Shown here: one piece after another, positions 54,589 through 63,020 of the stretch
Numbering within the stretch: position 1 is the first letter of the stretch
Layout: every line of letters begins with the position of its first letter
NCBI RefSeq assembly: GCF_000685275.1
Contig: NZ_ARYK01000003.1
Location: 62,001-126,000 of the forward strand
Source of the DNA: Hyphomonas johnsonii MHS-2
GTDB lineage: Bacteria; Pseudomonadota; Alphaproteobacteria; Caulobacterales; Hyphomonadaceae
Reading direction: 5' to 3'
DNA length: 64,000 bases
Notes under the pieces: generated by a model
The model's database searches: none
What the model was told of the DNA's origin: nothing
What the model saw: the letters and a program-made list of their open reading frames with translations, nothing else
Translations under genes and position numbers: made by a program

Positions 54589-54960
54589 ATGAACAGGTTT
54601 ACGGCCAAACTGCAGGAAGGCTTGAAGCGTGTCGGGATGGATATCCGGCGCAGCGAGCCACGCATCCAGGCCTATCGGCCGGGCCGCATCGTGTGGCCTG
54701 ACCTGACCGCCTCGCGGGACATTTCCATTCTCGACATGTCACAGTCCGGTGCCAAGCTGACTTTCGGTGAGGGGGCGATGCTGCCGGACCTGCCGCGCGA
54801 GTTCTACCTGCTCGTCCACGGACGGGGCGGCCCGGTCTCTATCCGCCGCGTCTGCGAAAAGCGCTGGCAGCGTGACGAACTCGTCGGCGTACGGTTCGTC
54901 CAGCGCCTCAGCGATGAGGACCTGGAACGGCTGGTCGCTGCCGAGACCGAACTGCACTGA
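54589..54960 (+). CDS. PilZ domain protein
   Basis: 123 residues from ATG 54589. A PilZ domain with the RRSEPR (RxxxR) motif near residue 20 and DMSQSGAKLTF (D/NxSxxG) near residue 50, the two loops that hold the cyclic-di-GMP dimer; so the cyclic-di-GMP binding site looks intact. The C terminus VRFVQRLSDEDLERLVAAETELH is helical. It precedes the NtrC-type gene in the same orientation by 162 bases; no gene-neighbour function is clear. Confidence 0.85.
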   Translation: MNRFTAKLQEGLKRVGMDIRRSEPRIQAYRPGRIVWPDLTASRDISILDMSQSGAKLTFGEGAMLPDLPREFYLLVHGRGGPVSIRRVCEKRWQRDELVGVRFVQRLSDEDLERLVAAETELH

Positions 54961-55122
54961 GCAGCCCGGCGCAATTCGCCTGAAATTTCATCGATCCACT
55001 CAACCTGATTCTCATCCCTCTGTGTCAGAACGGGGCGTAGCGATGTGGGACGCAGCTGTCCCAGATCGCTCCAGCAATTGACGGCACGGGCGGCAAATGA
55101 TCGCCCGGCCTTGAACGAGGGT

Positions 55123-56610
55123 ATGATGATGGCGAAGACCGTTCTGGTTATTGACGACGATCCGACACAGCGCCGGCTGTTGCAGGCCGCCGTGGAGAAG
55201 GCGGGCTTTGCCTGCCGCACGGCGCCCGATGGGGAAACCGGGATTGCGGTTGCCGCTGACGCCAAGGACGGCGTCGACGTTGTCCTGCTGGACCTCACGA
55301 TGCCCGGCCTGTCCGGCATGGACACGCTGGAGCGCCTTGCCACCAAGCGGGCAGACCTTCCGGTGATCATGCTGACCGCGACCAGCGGTATCGACACGAT
55401 CGTCCAGTCGATGCGCCGCGGCGCGGTGGACTTCATCGTCAAGCCGGCCAATCCGGAACGGGTTGTCGTCTCGATCCGCAACGCGCTGAAGATGCAGTCG
55501 CTGTCGGGTGAGGTGAAACGCCTGTCGCGCAAGGCCGAAGGGGGCATGAGCTTCAGCGACATGATCGCGTCGGCCGCGCCGATGCGCCAGGTGATCCGTC
55601 TCGCCGAGCGGGCGGCGGCATCTGATATTCCCGTCCTGATCCTCGGCGAAAGCGGCGTCGGCAAGGAAGTCGTCGCGCGCTGCATCCAGGGCGCTTCGGC
55701 CCGGGTCGGCAAGCCCTTCGTGACGGTCAACTGTGGTGCGATCCCGGAAAATCTTGTCGAGTCGATCCTGTTCGGTCACGAGAAGGGGGCCTTTACCGGC
55801 GCCGTTTCGAAGTCGCCGGGCAAGTTCGTCGAGGCAGACGGCGGCACGCTGTTCCTGGACGAGGTCGGTGAACTGCCACTCGACGCGCAGGTCAAACTGC
55901 TCCGTGCCCTGCAGGAGGGCGAGGTCGACGCAGTCGGGTCGCGTCGTCCGACCAAGGTGGATGTCCGCATCATTTCCGCGACCAATCGTGACCTTGCCGC
56001 CCAGGTGGCAGACGGCACGTTCCGCGAAGACCTGTATTACCGCCTCAACGTGTTTCCGGTCGACATGCCGAGCCTGCGTGAGCGCCGTGACGATATCCCG
56101 GCCCTGGTCGAGCATTTCATCACCCGCTTCAATGCCAGCGAAGGCGCGAAAGTGTCCGGCATTGCCGACGACACGCTGAAGCTGCTTTACGCTTTCGACT
56201 GGCCGGGCAACGTCCGCCAACTCGAGAACGCGGTGTTCCGCGCGGTTGTGCTTTGCGAGGGCGACCAGCTGCAGCCGCAGGACTTCCCGCAGATTTCCGG
56301 TCAGATGCCGGACGTTTCGACCCTGCCGTCCGCACCGGTCGCAGCCAATGCCGTACCGGGTGCCCCGGCGGCGGCCAATGATGCCGGGCCCGGCACGGTT
56401 GCCGCGTCCAGCCCGGTTGCGATCACCGACGAGCATGGCGACCTGCGGTCGCTCACCGATGTCGAACGCGACATCCTGCAATACGCGATCGACTATTATG
56501 ACGGGCACATGAGCGAAGTCTCGCGCCGCCTCGGCATCGGCCGGTCGACGCTTTACCGCAAGGTGCGCGAATACGACCTCGACGTGCGCAACGAACGCGA
56601 AGCGGGTTAG
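55123..56610 (+). CDS. Sigma-54-dependent NtrC-family response regulator
   Basis: 495 residues from the first ATG of a triple ATG; the third (55129) has better spacing to GAGGG. An N-terminal receiver domain (VLVIDDDPTQRRLL; phosphoacceptor Asp in VVLLDLTMPG), an AAA+ sigma-54 domain with Walker A GESGVGKE, GAFTGA (EKGAFTGAVSKSPGKF), and GTLFLDEVGELP, and a Fis-type HTH (LTDVERDILQYAIDYYDGHMSEVSRRLGIGRSTLYRKV). No histidine-kinase gene is adjacent. Followed by a terminator, thus a single-gene unit. Confidence 0.93.
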   Translation: MMMAKTVLVIDDDPTQRRLLQAAVEKAGFACRTAPDGETGIAVAADAKDGVDVVLLDLTMPGLSGMDTLERLATKRADLPVIMLTATSGIDTIVQSMRRGAVDFIVKPANPERVVVSIRNALKMQSLSGEVKRLSRKAEGGMSFSDMIASAAPMRQVIRLAERAAASDIPVLILGESGVGKEVVARCIQGASARVGKPFVTVNCGAIPENLVESILFGHEKGAFTGAVSKSPGKFVEADGGTLFLDEVGELPLDAQVKLLRALQEGEVDAVGSRRPTKVDVRIISATNRDLAAQVADGTFREDLYYRLNVFPVDMPSLRERRDDIPALVEHFITRFNASEGAKVSGIADDTLKLLYAFDWPGNVRQLENAVFRAVVLCEGDQLQPQDFPQISGQMPDVSTLPSAPVAANAVPGAPAAANDAGPGTVAASSPVAITDEHGDLRSLTDVERDILQYAIDYYDGHMSEVSRRLGIGRSTLYRKVREYDLDVRNEREAG

Positions 56611-56634
56611 GGCCAGGAAGGCCAGGAGATGCTG

Positions 56635-56665
56635 GGAAGCGGTCCTTCGGGGCCGCTTCCTTTGT
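56635..56665 (+). terminator. Rho-independent terminator after the NtrC-type gene
   Basis: GGAAGCGGTCC and GGGCCGCTTCC pair (one G-T) around a TTCG tetraloop, followed by TTTGT. Confidence 0.8.
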
Positions 56666-56733
56666 CTTGGTCCTGAAGTTCGCTCGCCTCACCGTCGCGT
56701 GCAGTGAGCAGGGGAGGCCGGAAGGCCAGTCCG

Positions 56734-57633
56734 TCAGCCGACGATCACGGCCTTCATTATTTCGCCGATCTTGCGGGCATCCGCCTCGCACGGCGATCCG
56801 GCCTTCCAGGCGATGCCGACCTGGCGGCCGATGACGGGTGTCGTGAATTCACGCACGGCAACATCGTTGCTGATGGCGAGACCGTGATCGACCGCGAGCC
56901 TTGGCAGCAGTGACACCCCGATTCCACCGGCCAGCATGTTGACCAGCGTACCGAGCGACGTTGCTGCGACCTGGCCAGCCCGGTCGCCGGCAGCCGGCCG
57001 GCAGATCGACAGGGCATGGTCACGCAGGCAGTGGCCGTCTTCGAGGAGCAGGATGTCCTCGCCGACCAGGTCGTCGGGCGAGAGGCCGTTCTTCTTTGCC
57101 AGCGGGTGGCTGGTCGAGGATGCGAACAGGAATTCGTCATCGAACAGGGACAGGGTCTCGATGCCGGGCGCATCCCAGGGCAGGCCGATCAGCGCCGCGT
57201 CGAGGGTACGGGTCTTGAGCTGGTCGATCAGGCGGCTCGTCTTGTCTTCCCGCAGGTACAGCCTGAGCGCCGGATAGGTGGATGAAAGGGCTTTCACCAC
57301 CTGTGGCAGGACGAACGGCGCAATGGTCGGAATGGCGCCGAGGTGGAACGGACCGGTCAGCAGCGCACCGGCGCTCTGGACGGCCTGGACGAGCGCATGG
57401 GTATCGGCGAGCAGGGCGCTGGCGCGGGCCGCGGCAAGGTCGCCGGCATGGGTGAGGCGGGCGCCGCGGGCCTCACGGTCGGCCAGTTTCACGCCAAGCA
57501 GCTCTTCCAGCTCCTTGATGCCGGCGGACAATGTGGGCTGGGTGACACAGCAGGCTTCGGCGGCGCGTGAGAACGATCCGGTCTCGCCGAGGGCGGTCAG
57601 GAACTGCAGCTGTCTGAGGGTCGGAATTGCCAT
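56734..57633 (-). CDS. oxyR: OxyR-type LysR-family peroxide sensor
   Basis: 299 residues. N-terminal HTH (PTLRQLQFLTALGETGSFSRAAEACCVTQPTLSAGIKELEELLG) and a C-terminal LysR substrate domain with the redox pair Cys202 and Cys211 in EDGHCLRDHALSIC. The spacing equals that of E. coli Cys199/Cys208, which form a disulphide with hydrogen peroxide. It is divergent from ahpC, with a four-element OxyR operator overlapping its own start, the classic layout for autoregulation and activation of ahpC. Confidence 0.95.
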   Translation of the reverse strand: MAIPTLRQLQFLTALGETGSFSRAAEACCVTQPTLSAGIKELEELLGVKLADREARGARLTHAGDLAAARASALLADTHALVQAVQSAGALLTGPFHLGAIPTIAPFVLPQVVKALSSTYPALRLYLREDKTSRLIDQLKTRTLDAALIGLPWDAPGIETLSLFDDEFLFASSTSHPLAKKNGLSPDDLVGEDILLLEDGHCLRDHALSICRPAAGDRAGQVAATSLGTLVNMLAGGIGVSLLPRLAVDHGLAISNDVAVREFTTPVIGRQVGIAWKAGSPCEADARKIGEIMKAVIVG

Positions 57634-57668
57634 AGAGTGTATCTATGTCAGTTCTAGAGAATATCAAT
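57632..57668. promoter_or_regulatory. OxyR operator
   Basis: Four tetranucleotides at exact 7-base spacing: ATAG (57632-57635), CTAT (57643-57646), CTAG (57654-57657) and CAAT (57665-57668). This fits the E. coli OxyR pattern ATAG-N7-CTAT-N7-ATAG-N7-CTAT with two mismatches in sixteen. It overlaps the oxyR start codon and lies about 90-125 bases upstream of ahpC. Confidence 0.85.
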
Positions 57669-57756
57669 TTCTCTTTTGCTTGAAACGCGCCCATCTGTGA
57701 TTCCGACGGGCTCAACAGGCCCGGAACCGTTGTAAATACTGCAGGAGACCTCCCAG

Positions 57757-58317
57757 ATGCTAGGCATTGGCCACAAACTTCCCGACTTCAAGATTACCGG
57801 CGTGAAACCGAAATTCATGCACCATGAAGAGAATGGCGAAAGCGCCTTCGAAACGCTCGACCAGAACAGCTTCGAAGGGAAATGGAAGGTCATTTTCTTC
57901 TACCCGAAAGACTTCACCTTCGTCTGCCCGACCGAAATTGCCGAGTTCGCCCGCCTCAACAGCGAGTTCGAGGATCGCGACGCGGTCGTGCTCGGCGGTT
58001 CGACAGACAATGAGTTCGTGAAGCTGGCATGGCGCCGGGAACATCCGGACCTGGCAGAACTGCCGATCTGGCAATTCGCCGACACGACGGGGTCGCTCGT
58101 TGACCGCCTCGGCGTGCGCAACCAGGAAGAAGGCGTCGCCTATCGCGCCACTTACGTGGTCGACCCGCATAACGTGATCCAGCACGTTTATGTCACCAAC
58201 CTGAATGTCGGCCGCAATCCTTCGGACACGCTGCGGGTGCTCGACGCGCTGCAGACAGACGAGCTGTGTGCGTGCAACCGCCCTGTTGGCGGGGACACGC
58301 TGGAAATCGCGGCCTGA
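57757..58317 (+). CDS. ahpC: Alkyl hydroperoxide reductase C (peroxiredoxin)
   Basis: 186 residues. Peroxidatic Cys57 in KDFTFVCPTE and a C-terminal Cys pair 171/173 in DELCACNRPVGG, as in the mycobacterial-type AhpC that works with AhpD. Conserved Arg and Pro-Thr-Glu motif intact. It reduces hydrogen and organic peroxides. Starts 12 bases after GCAGGAGAC, a good ribosome site, and is followed by ahpD 208 bases later. Confidence 0.95.
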   Translation: MLGIGHKLPDFKITGVKPKFMHHEENGESAFETLDQNSFEGKWKVIFFYPKDFTFVCPTEIAEFARLNSEFEDRDAVVLGGSTDNEFVKLAWRREHPDLAELPIWQFADTTGSLVDRLGVRNQEEGVAYRATYVVDPHNVIQHVYVTNLNVGRNPSDTLRVLDALQTDELCACNRPVGGDTLEIAA

Positions 58318-58524
58318 CCTGCACGGTCCGAACATGTCACGCGGATCCGGACTGACGGTTTGTTCCGATCTCCCCGAACCGTTGTCCCCCGCGTGACAAG
58401 CCGTCTGGCGGGCGCTTCATGCGCACCTCCCCAAGGCGCAAGGCATATCATTCCCTCCCATGCCGATGCGCCCGCCGGATACTTTTCTCTGAATACGAGT
58501 TCCTGCTCCTGAAAGGACGCCTTG

Positions 58525-59067
58525 ATGTCGCTCGACACCCTGAAATCCAAACTGCCGGACTATGCCAAGGACCTGAAACTGAACCTCGGCTCGATGGTGA
58601 ACGAAACCATCCTGACCGACCAGCAGAAGTATGGCTGCCTGCTGGCCTGCGCGCATGCCGTGGGCGAGCCCCAGACATTGCGGGCGCTGGAGGCTGAGGC
58701 CCGCAGCAAGATCAGCCCCGAAGCCGTGACCGCCGCCAAGGCGGCGAGTGCGATCATGGGGATGAATAATGTCTATTACCGCTCGACGCACCTCTTCACG
58801 AACGAGACCTATACGACGCTCCCGGCCAAGCTGCGCATGAACGTGATCGGCGCGCCCGGTATCGAAAAGGCCGACTTCGAGCTGTTCGCGCTGGCCGTGT
58901 CGGCCGTGAACGGCTGTGGCATGTGCCTTGATGCCCATGAAAGCGTGCTGCGCAAGCATGGCATGACGACCGAGCAGGTCCAGGCGGGCGTACGCATCGC
59001 GTCTGTCGTGAATGCTGTCGCCCGGGTGATGGCTGCAGAAGCCGCGCTGCAGCCTGAAGACGCCTAG
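58525..59067 (+). CDS. ahpD: Alkyl hydroperoxide reductase D (AhpD)
   Basis: 180 residues from ATG 58525 behind AAGGA. The active-site CGMC (Cys131/Cys134) with Glu and His138 in NGCGMCLDAHESVLRKHG matches M. tuberculosis AhpD. AhpD reduces the AhpC disulphide, using lipoamide as relay. The gap to ahpC contains no clear terminator, so the two are probably cotranscribed under OxyR. Confidence 0.95.
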   Translation: MSLDTLKSKLPDYAKDLKLNLGSMVNETILTDQQKYGCLLACAHAVGEPQTLRALEAEARSKISPEAVTAAKAASAIMGMNNVYYRSTHLFTNETYTTLPAKLRMNVIGAPGIEKADFELFALAVSAVNGCGMCLDAHESVLRKHGMTTEQVQAGVRIASVVNAVARVMAAEAALQPEDA

Positions 59068-59091
59068 CCGCCTGGCTGCCCCTTTTTCACG

Positions 59092-59121
59092 CGCCCCCGG
59101 AGCCGAACTTCGGGGGCGTTT
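59092..59121 (+). terminator. Rho-independent terminator after ahpD
   Basis: CGCCCCCG and CGGGGGCG form a GC-rich stem around an 11-base loop, followed by TTTG, about 25 bases after the ahpD stop. Confidence 0.75.
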
Positions 59122-59418
59122 GCTTGTGCGGGTGCCTGTATTCGGTGCGTGCAGCGAAGCGCAGCCAAAAGGATTCGCAAGATCCCGCCATGAGTTCGCA
59201 GGCGAACCTGCGCTGCAATGATGTATTATTGGACAGAAAGCGGGCAAAAAGCAGCAAAGCCCGAGGCGCGATGCAACAGCACAACACAATGCTGCAACGG
59301 GCTGATTCACAAAGGTTAATTACCGGTTTCCCATGATGTCCCAAGGGGGTGTTCCAGCTTGTTCCCCGCTTGTGCCGCCTATGTTCCAGAGCATGTGTCT
59401 TGTGGATATTTCGATTCA

Positions 59419-59482
59419 CCCACTCAACCCATTGAGGCCCATGCGCACCCATGATATTCCAAATTTACACATGGTTTACCCA
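59419..59482 (-). promoter_or_regulatory. MraZ-type operator repeats upstream of mraZ
   Basis: On the minus strand TGGG occurs at 59448-59451, 59438-59441, 59428-59431 and 59419-59422, that is with 10, 10 and 9 base spacing, and again at 59479-59482, 31 bases from the first. This matches the TGGGN repeats with 5-base spacers that MraZ binds at its own promoter in E. coli. Inference by pattern and position. Confidence 0.65.
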
Positions 59483-59519
59483 TGCTGGGGTTTAGGCATA
59501 ACAAGAACAGGGTTGGCGG

Positions 59520-60035
59520 GTGTTCGTTTCCACCTACGAGAGCGCTATTGATGCAAAAGGCCGGGTTTCGATCCCCGCGCCCTTTCGCGCTGCGCTTGGA
59601 GGTGGAACCCGCATCTTCCTCTGGCAGGCCCTCGACGGCTCTGGCTGCTTGGAAGGTGGCGGCGACGCCCTGATGGCGATGTACCGCGCGACGCTGACCC
59701 GGCTGGCGCCCCAGTCGGAGGTCCGCAAGGCCCTGGTCAACCGGATCATCGCCGGATCGGCTGACCTCAAGATGGACGAGACGGGCCGGATCAAGCTGCC
59801 CGAAAACCTCTGCAAGGCCGCCGAACTGACCGATCGAATCAAGTTTGCCGGCAACATGGACAGTTTCCAGATCTGGAATCCTGAAAAGCACGCCGCCTTC
59901 AATGCCGCGATGGAAGCGGCGGCAGCGGCCCCCGAGACCCTGGAGGCATTCGGCCGGGCCTATTCCGAAGTGCTGCACCAGCAGGGCGTCGGCAATTACA
60001 TGGGGCCGAAACTGGTCGAAGGGGGCGAAGGATGA
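59520..60035 (+). CDS. mraZ: Transcriptional regulator MraZ
   Basis: 171 residues starting with GTG (MFVSTYESAIDAKGRVSIPAPFRAAL). Two AbrB-like SpoVT domains: the first in residues 1-60, the second around 80-120 (DETGRIKLPENLCKAAELTDRIKFAGNMDSFQIWNPEKH). MraZ forms a ring-shaped oligomer that represses the mra/dcw cluster. Its TGA overlaps the rsmH start. Operator repeats lie just upstream. Confidence 0.95.
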   Translation: MFVSTYESAIDAKGRVSIPAPFRAALGGGTRIFLWQALDGSGCLEGGGDALMAMYRATLTRLAPQSEVRKALVNRIIAGSADLKMDETGRIKLPENLCKAAELTDRIKFAGNMDSFQIWNPEKHAAFNAAMEAAAAAPETLEAFGRAYSEVLHQQGVGNYMGPKLVEGGEG

Positions 60036-61060
60036 GCGCCCGCCATACATCTGCCCGCCTGCCCGCCACAGGGCACCAGCCCGTATTGCTGGAGGAAGTC
60101 CTCACATGGCTTGCGCCAAAGGATGGCGACCTGATCGTCGACGGCACCTTTGGCGGCGGCGGCTATACCCGCGCGATCCTGCTGGCGGCGAAATGCAATG
60201 TGCTGGCGATTGACCGCGACCTCGACGCGATCCTGCGGGCCGAGAAGCTGGCAGCCGAGACGCCGCGCCTGACGCCGCTGCTTGGCCGGTTCGGCGAGAT
60301 GGATGCGCTGGTGATCAATGCCGGGCACAAGGCGGTGGACGGCGTGGTGCTGGATATCGGCGTGTCGAGCTACCAGATCGACGAGGGCGAACGCGGCTTC
60401 TCGTTCATGAAGGATGGCCCGCTCGACATGCGCATGGGCGCATCGGGGCCGACTGCTGCAGACGTGGTCAACCGGATGCCGGAGCGCGATCTCGCCAATA
60501 TCATCTTCCGCCTCGGTGAAGAGAAGCAGGCGCGCCGGATTGCGCGCCATCTGGTGCAACGCCGGGCACAGGCGCCGTTTGAAACCACGTCAGACCTCGC
60601 AGATGCGGTGGAAGTCGCTGTCGGTGGCCGGCGCGGCGCGCGCACGCACCCCGCAACCCTGACCTTCCAGGCGATCCGCATGTATGTGAATGACGAGCTT
60701 GGCGAGCTTGCCCGGGCGCTGCAGGCTGCCGAACGGCTGCTGCGGCCCGGCGGGCGGCTGGTCGTCGTCGCATTCCATTCCCTGGAAGACCGCATGGTCA
60801 AGCAATGGCTGCGCGGCCGTTCAGGCAAGCAGGGCGGCGGGTCACGGCACATGCCGCTGGCCGCAAAAGGGCCTGATCCGACCTTCGAACTCGCTGTTTC
60901 CAAAGCAATTGTCCCTTCTGATAAGGAAGTGGAAGGCAATCCACGGGCACGCTCGGCCAAGTTGCGGGCTGCGATCCGTACGGGCGCACCCGCTATCGAG
61001 GAAGACGCCAGCGACGGCATGAACCTGCCGCCACTGTCAGACCTGGAGGATGCCCAATGA
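60032..61060 (+). CDS. rsmH: 16S rRNA (cytosine(1402)-N4)-methyltransferase RsmH
   Basis: 342 residues. SAM-binding motif DGTFGGGGYTRAILLAAKCNVLAIDRD, the DxGxSSYQIDEGERGFSF stretch, and the C-terminal ILRPGGRLVVVAFHSLEDRMVKQWL region mark RsmH, formerly mraW. It methylates C1402 in 16S rRNA with RsmI. Start overlaps mraZ by four bases (ATGA), and the end overlaps ftsL. Confidence 0.95.
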   Translation: MSARHTSARLPATGHQPVLLEEVLTWLAPKDGDLIVDGTFGGGGYTRAILLAAKCNVLAIDRDLDAILRAEKLAAETPRLTPLLGRFGEMDALVINAGHKAVDGVVLDIGVSSYQIDEGERGFSFMKDGPLDMRMGASGPTAADVVNRMPERDLANIIFRLGEEKQARRIARHLVQRRAQAPFETTSDLADAVEVAVGGRRGARTHPATLTFQAIRMYVNDELGELARALQAAERLLRPGGRLVVVAFHSLEDRMVKQWLRGRSGKQGGGSRHMPLAAKGPDPTFELAVSKAIVPSDKEVEGNPRARSAKLRAAIRTGAPAIEEDASDGMNLPPLSDLEDAQ

Positions 61061-61395
61061 GCCGCCGCGCATTCCTGTTCGGAATCCTGGTTGTCGGGCT
61101 GCTGATTGTCAGCCTGTACCGCGCCAAGTACGGCGCCAAGGACACGGCTGCCGAGATCATGGCCGTCGAAGCGCAGATCGAGGATGCTGCGCACGAAAAA
61201 GCGCTGCTGGAGACCGAGCTGTCCCACATGAGCCGGCGCGAATGGATCGAGGAATATGCCCGGGGTGAACTCGGCATGGCCCCGCCGCGCCCCGACCAGA
61301 TGGCCGGCGAATCCGATCTCGACCAACTGGTCGGCCCGCCGATGAAGGCCGGCGCCGTCAAACCCGAGCCTGCTGCGGCGGAGGCGCCGAAATGA
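61057..61395 (+). CDS. ftsL: Cell division protein FtsL
   Basis: 112 residues: one N-terminal membrane helix (AFLFGILVVGLLIVSLYRA), a periplasmic leucine-zipper-like helix (AAEIMAVEAQIEDAAHEKALLETELSHMSRREWIEEYARGELGM) and a Pro/Ala tail. This fits FtsL/septum-initiator proteins that hold FtsI and FtsW at the septum. Sequence is weakly conserved in the family, so position between rsmH and ftsI is important evidence. Overlaps both neighbours by four bases. Confidence 0.85.
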   Translation: MSRRAFLFGILVVGLLIVSLYRAKYGAKDTAAEIMAVEAQIEDAAHEKALLETELSHMSRREWIEEYARGELGMAPPRPDQMAGESDLDQLVGPPMKAGAVKPEPAAAEAPK

Positions 61396-63020
61396 CGCTA
61401 TCAGCCCGGGACCGGACGCGACTTGTGGGACTCGGCCTTGGCGCGCTCTTCATCGTGCTGGCGGGGAAGGGCGGTTATCTCGCGATCGCCGGCGCATCCG
61501 ATGCGCCGCACAAGGCCGGCCTCGCCGCTGAAAAGGTCGTGCGGGCCGATATTGTCGACCGTAATGGCGAGTTGCTGGCGACATCCGTGACGGCCTATTC
61601 GCTGGTGGCGAATCCGAGACTGATCTGGGATGCCGGCGAAGTCGCGCGGTCGCTGAAAGGCGTCTTCAACGATATCAATGTGGCAGACCTGAGCGCGCAC
61701 CTGGCCAATCAGGAGCGCGAGTTCGTCTATGTGAAGCGGGGCCTGACGCCACGCCAGCGCAAGGCGGTGTTCGACCTTGGCCTGGAAGGCCTGCGGTTCG
61801 AACCGGAGAGCCGCCGGGCCTATCCGCGCGGCACGCTGGCCGGGCATGTGCTGGGCTATACCAATGTCGACGGCAAGGGCATTGGCGGCATCGAGTACGC
61901 GCTGGAAGACCGTCTGAAGGCGGGCGGCGAACCGCTGCGCCTGACCATCGACAATGGCGTCCAGTCCGCTGTGGAATCCGAGCTGTCGGCAGCAGCTGCC
62001 GAATACGACATCGAGGGCGGGGCCGTGATCCTGATGGATGCGCGGTCCGGCGAAGTGCGGGCCATGGCAAGCTGGCCGCCGATGGATGCCAATCGCGGGC
62101 TGGACCTGCGTGCGGATGATACCGCCCGCCTCAACCGGGCAACCGGCGCAGTCTACGAACTGGGATCAGTGTTCAAGCCCTTCACCGTGGCGGCGGCGCT
62201 GGAAGCCGGCGCCATCAAGCCGACCGACCTGTTCGACGTGCGCACACCGCTGGAGATACGCGGCTTCACCATCCATGACACGCACCCGCTGGGCGCGCGT
62301 GCCAGCGTGACGACCATCATCTCGGAAAGTTCGAACCTCGGCACCGTGCATATCAATGCGGCGCTGGGCCCGCGGCGCCAGAAGGCGTTCCTGGAAGCGC
62401 TGGGACTGCTCGAAAGGGCGCATATCGAGCTTGCCGGCAGTGCCAACCCGATCCTGCCGGATCGCTTTGACGAACTCTCGGCGGCGACCGTGGCCTATGG
62501 GCATGGCATCGCGGTGACGCCGATGGCCTTCCTGGCCGGGTTTTCAGCTTTCGCGAATGGCGGCGAGCGGGTGACCCCGACACTGGTTGTCGACGAGGCG
62601 CGCAAGGTTGTCCCGGTCCGCGTCATGTCGGCGCTTACGGCCGACATCGTCAATGTCATGATGCGCGAAGCGGTGGTGACGGGAACCGGCAAGCGGGCCG
62701 AAGTCGCCGGCTATCGCATCGCCGGCAAGACGGGTACGGCCGAAAAGCCTGTGCCGGGCGGCTATGACGACACGCGCAACGTGACCAGCTTTGCGGCGAT
62801 TTTTCCCTATGACCGCCCGCAATATGCCCTGATCGTGACATTGGATGAGCCCAAGGCAGATGCGGCAGGCCACGATACGGCCGCGCTGAATGCAGCGCCG
62901 ACCGCCGGGCGTATCGTCGAACGCGTCGCGCCCCTGCTCGGGCTCGCCCCGCGCTTCGAGGGTGCCCGTCCTGCCGGCGCTGAACTCCGCTCTGCTTCGG
63001 ATGAGAGGAGTTCCCTGTGA
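61392..63020 (+). CDS. ftsI: Peptidoglycan transpeptidase FtsI (PBP3)
   Basis: 542 residues. A signal-anchor helix (LVGLGLGALFIVLAGKGGYLAIAG), the PBP dimer domain with RADIVDRNGELLATSV, and the transpeptidase motifs SVFK (Ser259), SSN (near 312) and KTGT (near 445). It cross-links septal peptidoglycan and is the target of beta-lactams. Its stop codon TGA overlaps the GTG start of murE. The last ~45 residues (PAGAELRSASDERSSL) are flexible. Confidence 0.96.
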   Translation: MTLSARDRTRLVGLGLGALFIVLAGKGGYLAIAGASDAPHKAGLAAEKVVRADIVDRNGELLATSVTAYSLVANPRLIWDAGEVARSLKGVFNDINVADLSAHLANQEREFVYVKRGLTPRQRKAVFDLGLEGLRFEPESRRAYPRGTLAGHVLGYTNVDGKGIGGIEYALEDRLKAGGEPLRLTIDNGVQSAVESELSAAAAEYDIEGGAVILMDARSGEVRAMASWPPMDANRGLDLRADDTARLNRATGAVYELGSVFKPFTVAAALEAGAIKPTDLFDVRTPLEIRGFTIHDTHPLGARASVTTIISESSNLGTVHINAALGPRRQKAFLEALGLLERAHIELAGSANPILPDRFDELSAATVAYGHGIAVTPMAFLAGFSAFANGGERVTPTLVVDEARKVVPVRVMSALTADIVNVMMREAVVTGTGKRAEVAGYRIAGKTGTAEKPVPGGYDDTRNVTSFAAIFPYDRPQYALIVTLDEPKADAAGHDTAALNAAPTAGRIVERVAPLLGLAPRFEGARPAGAELRSASDERSSL

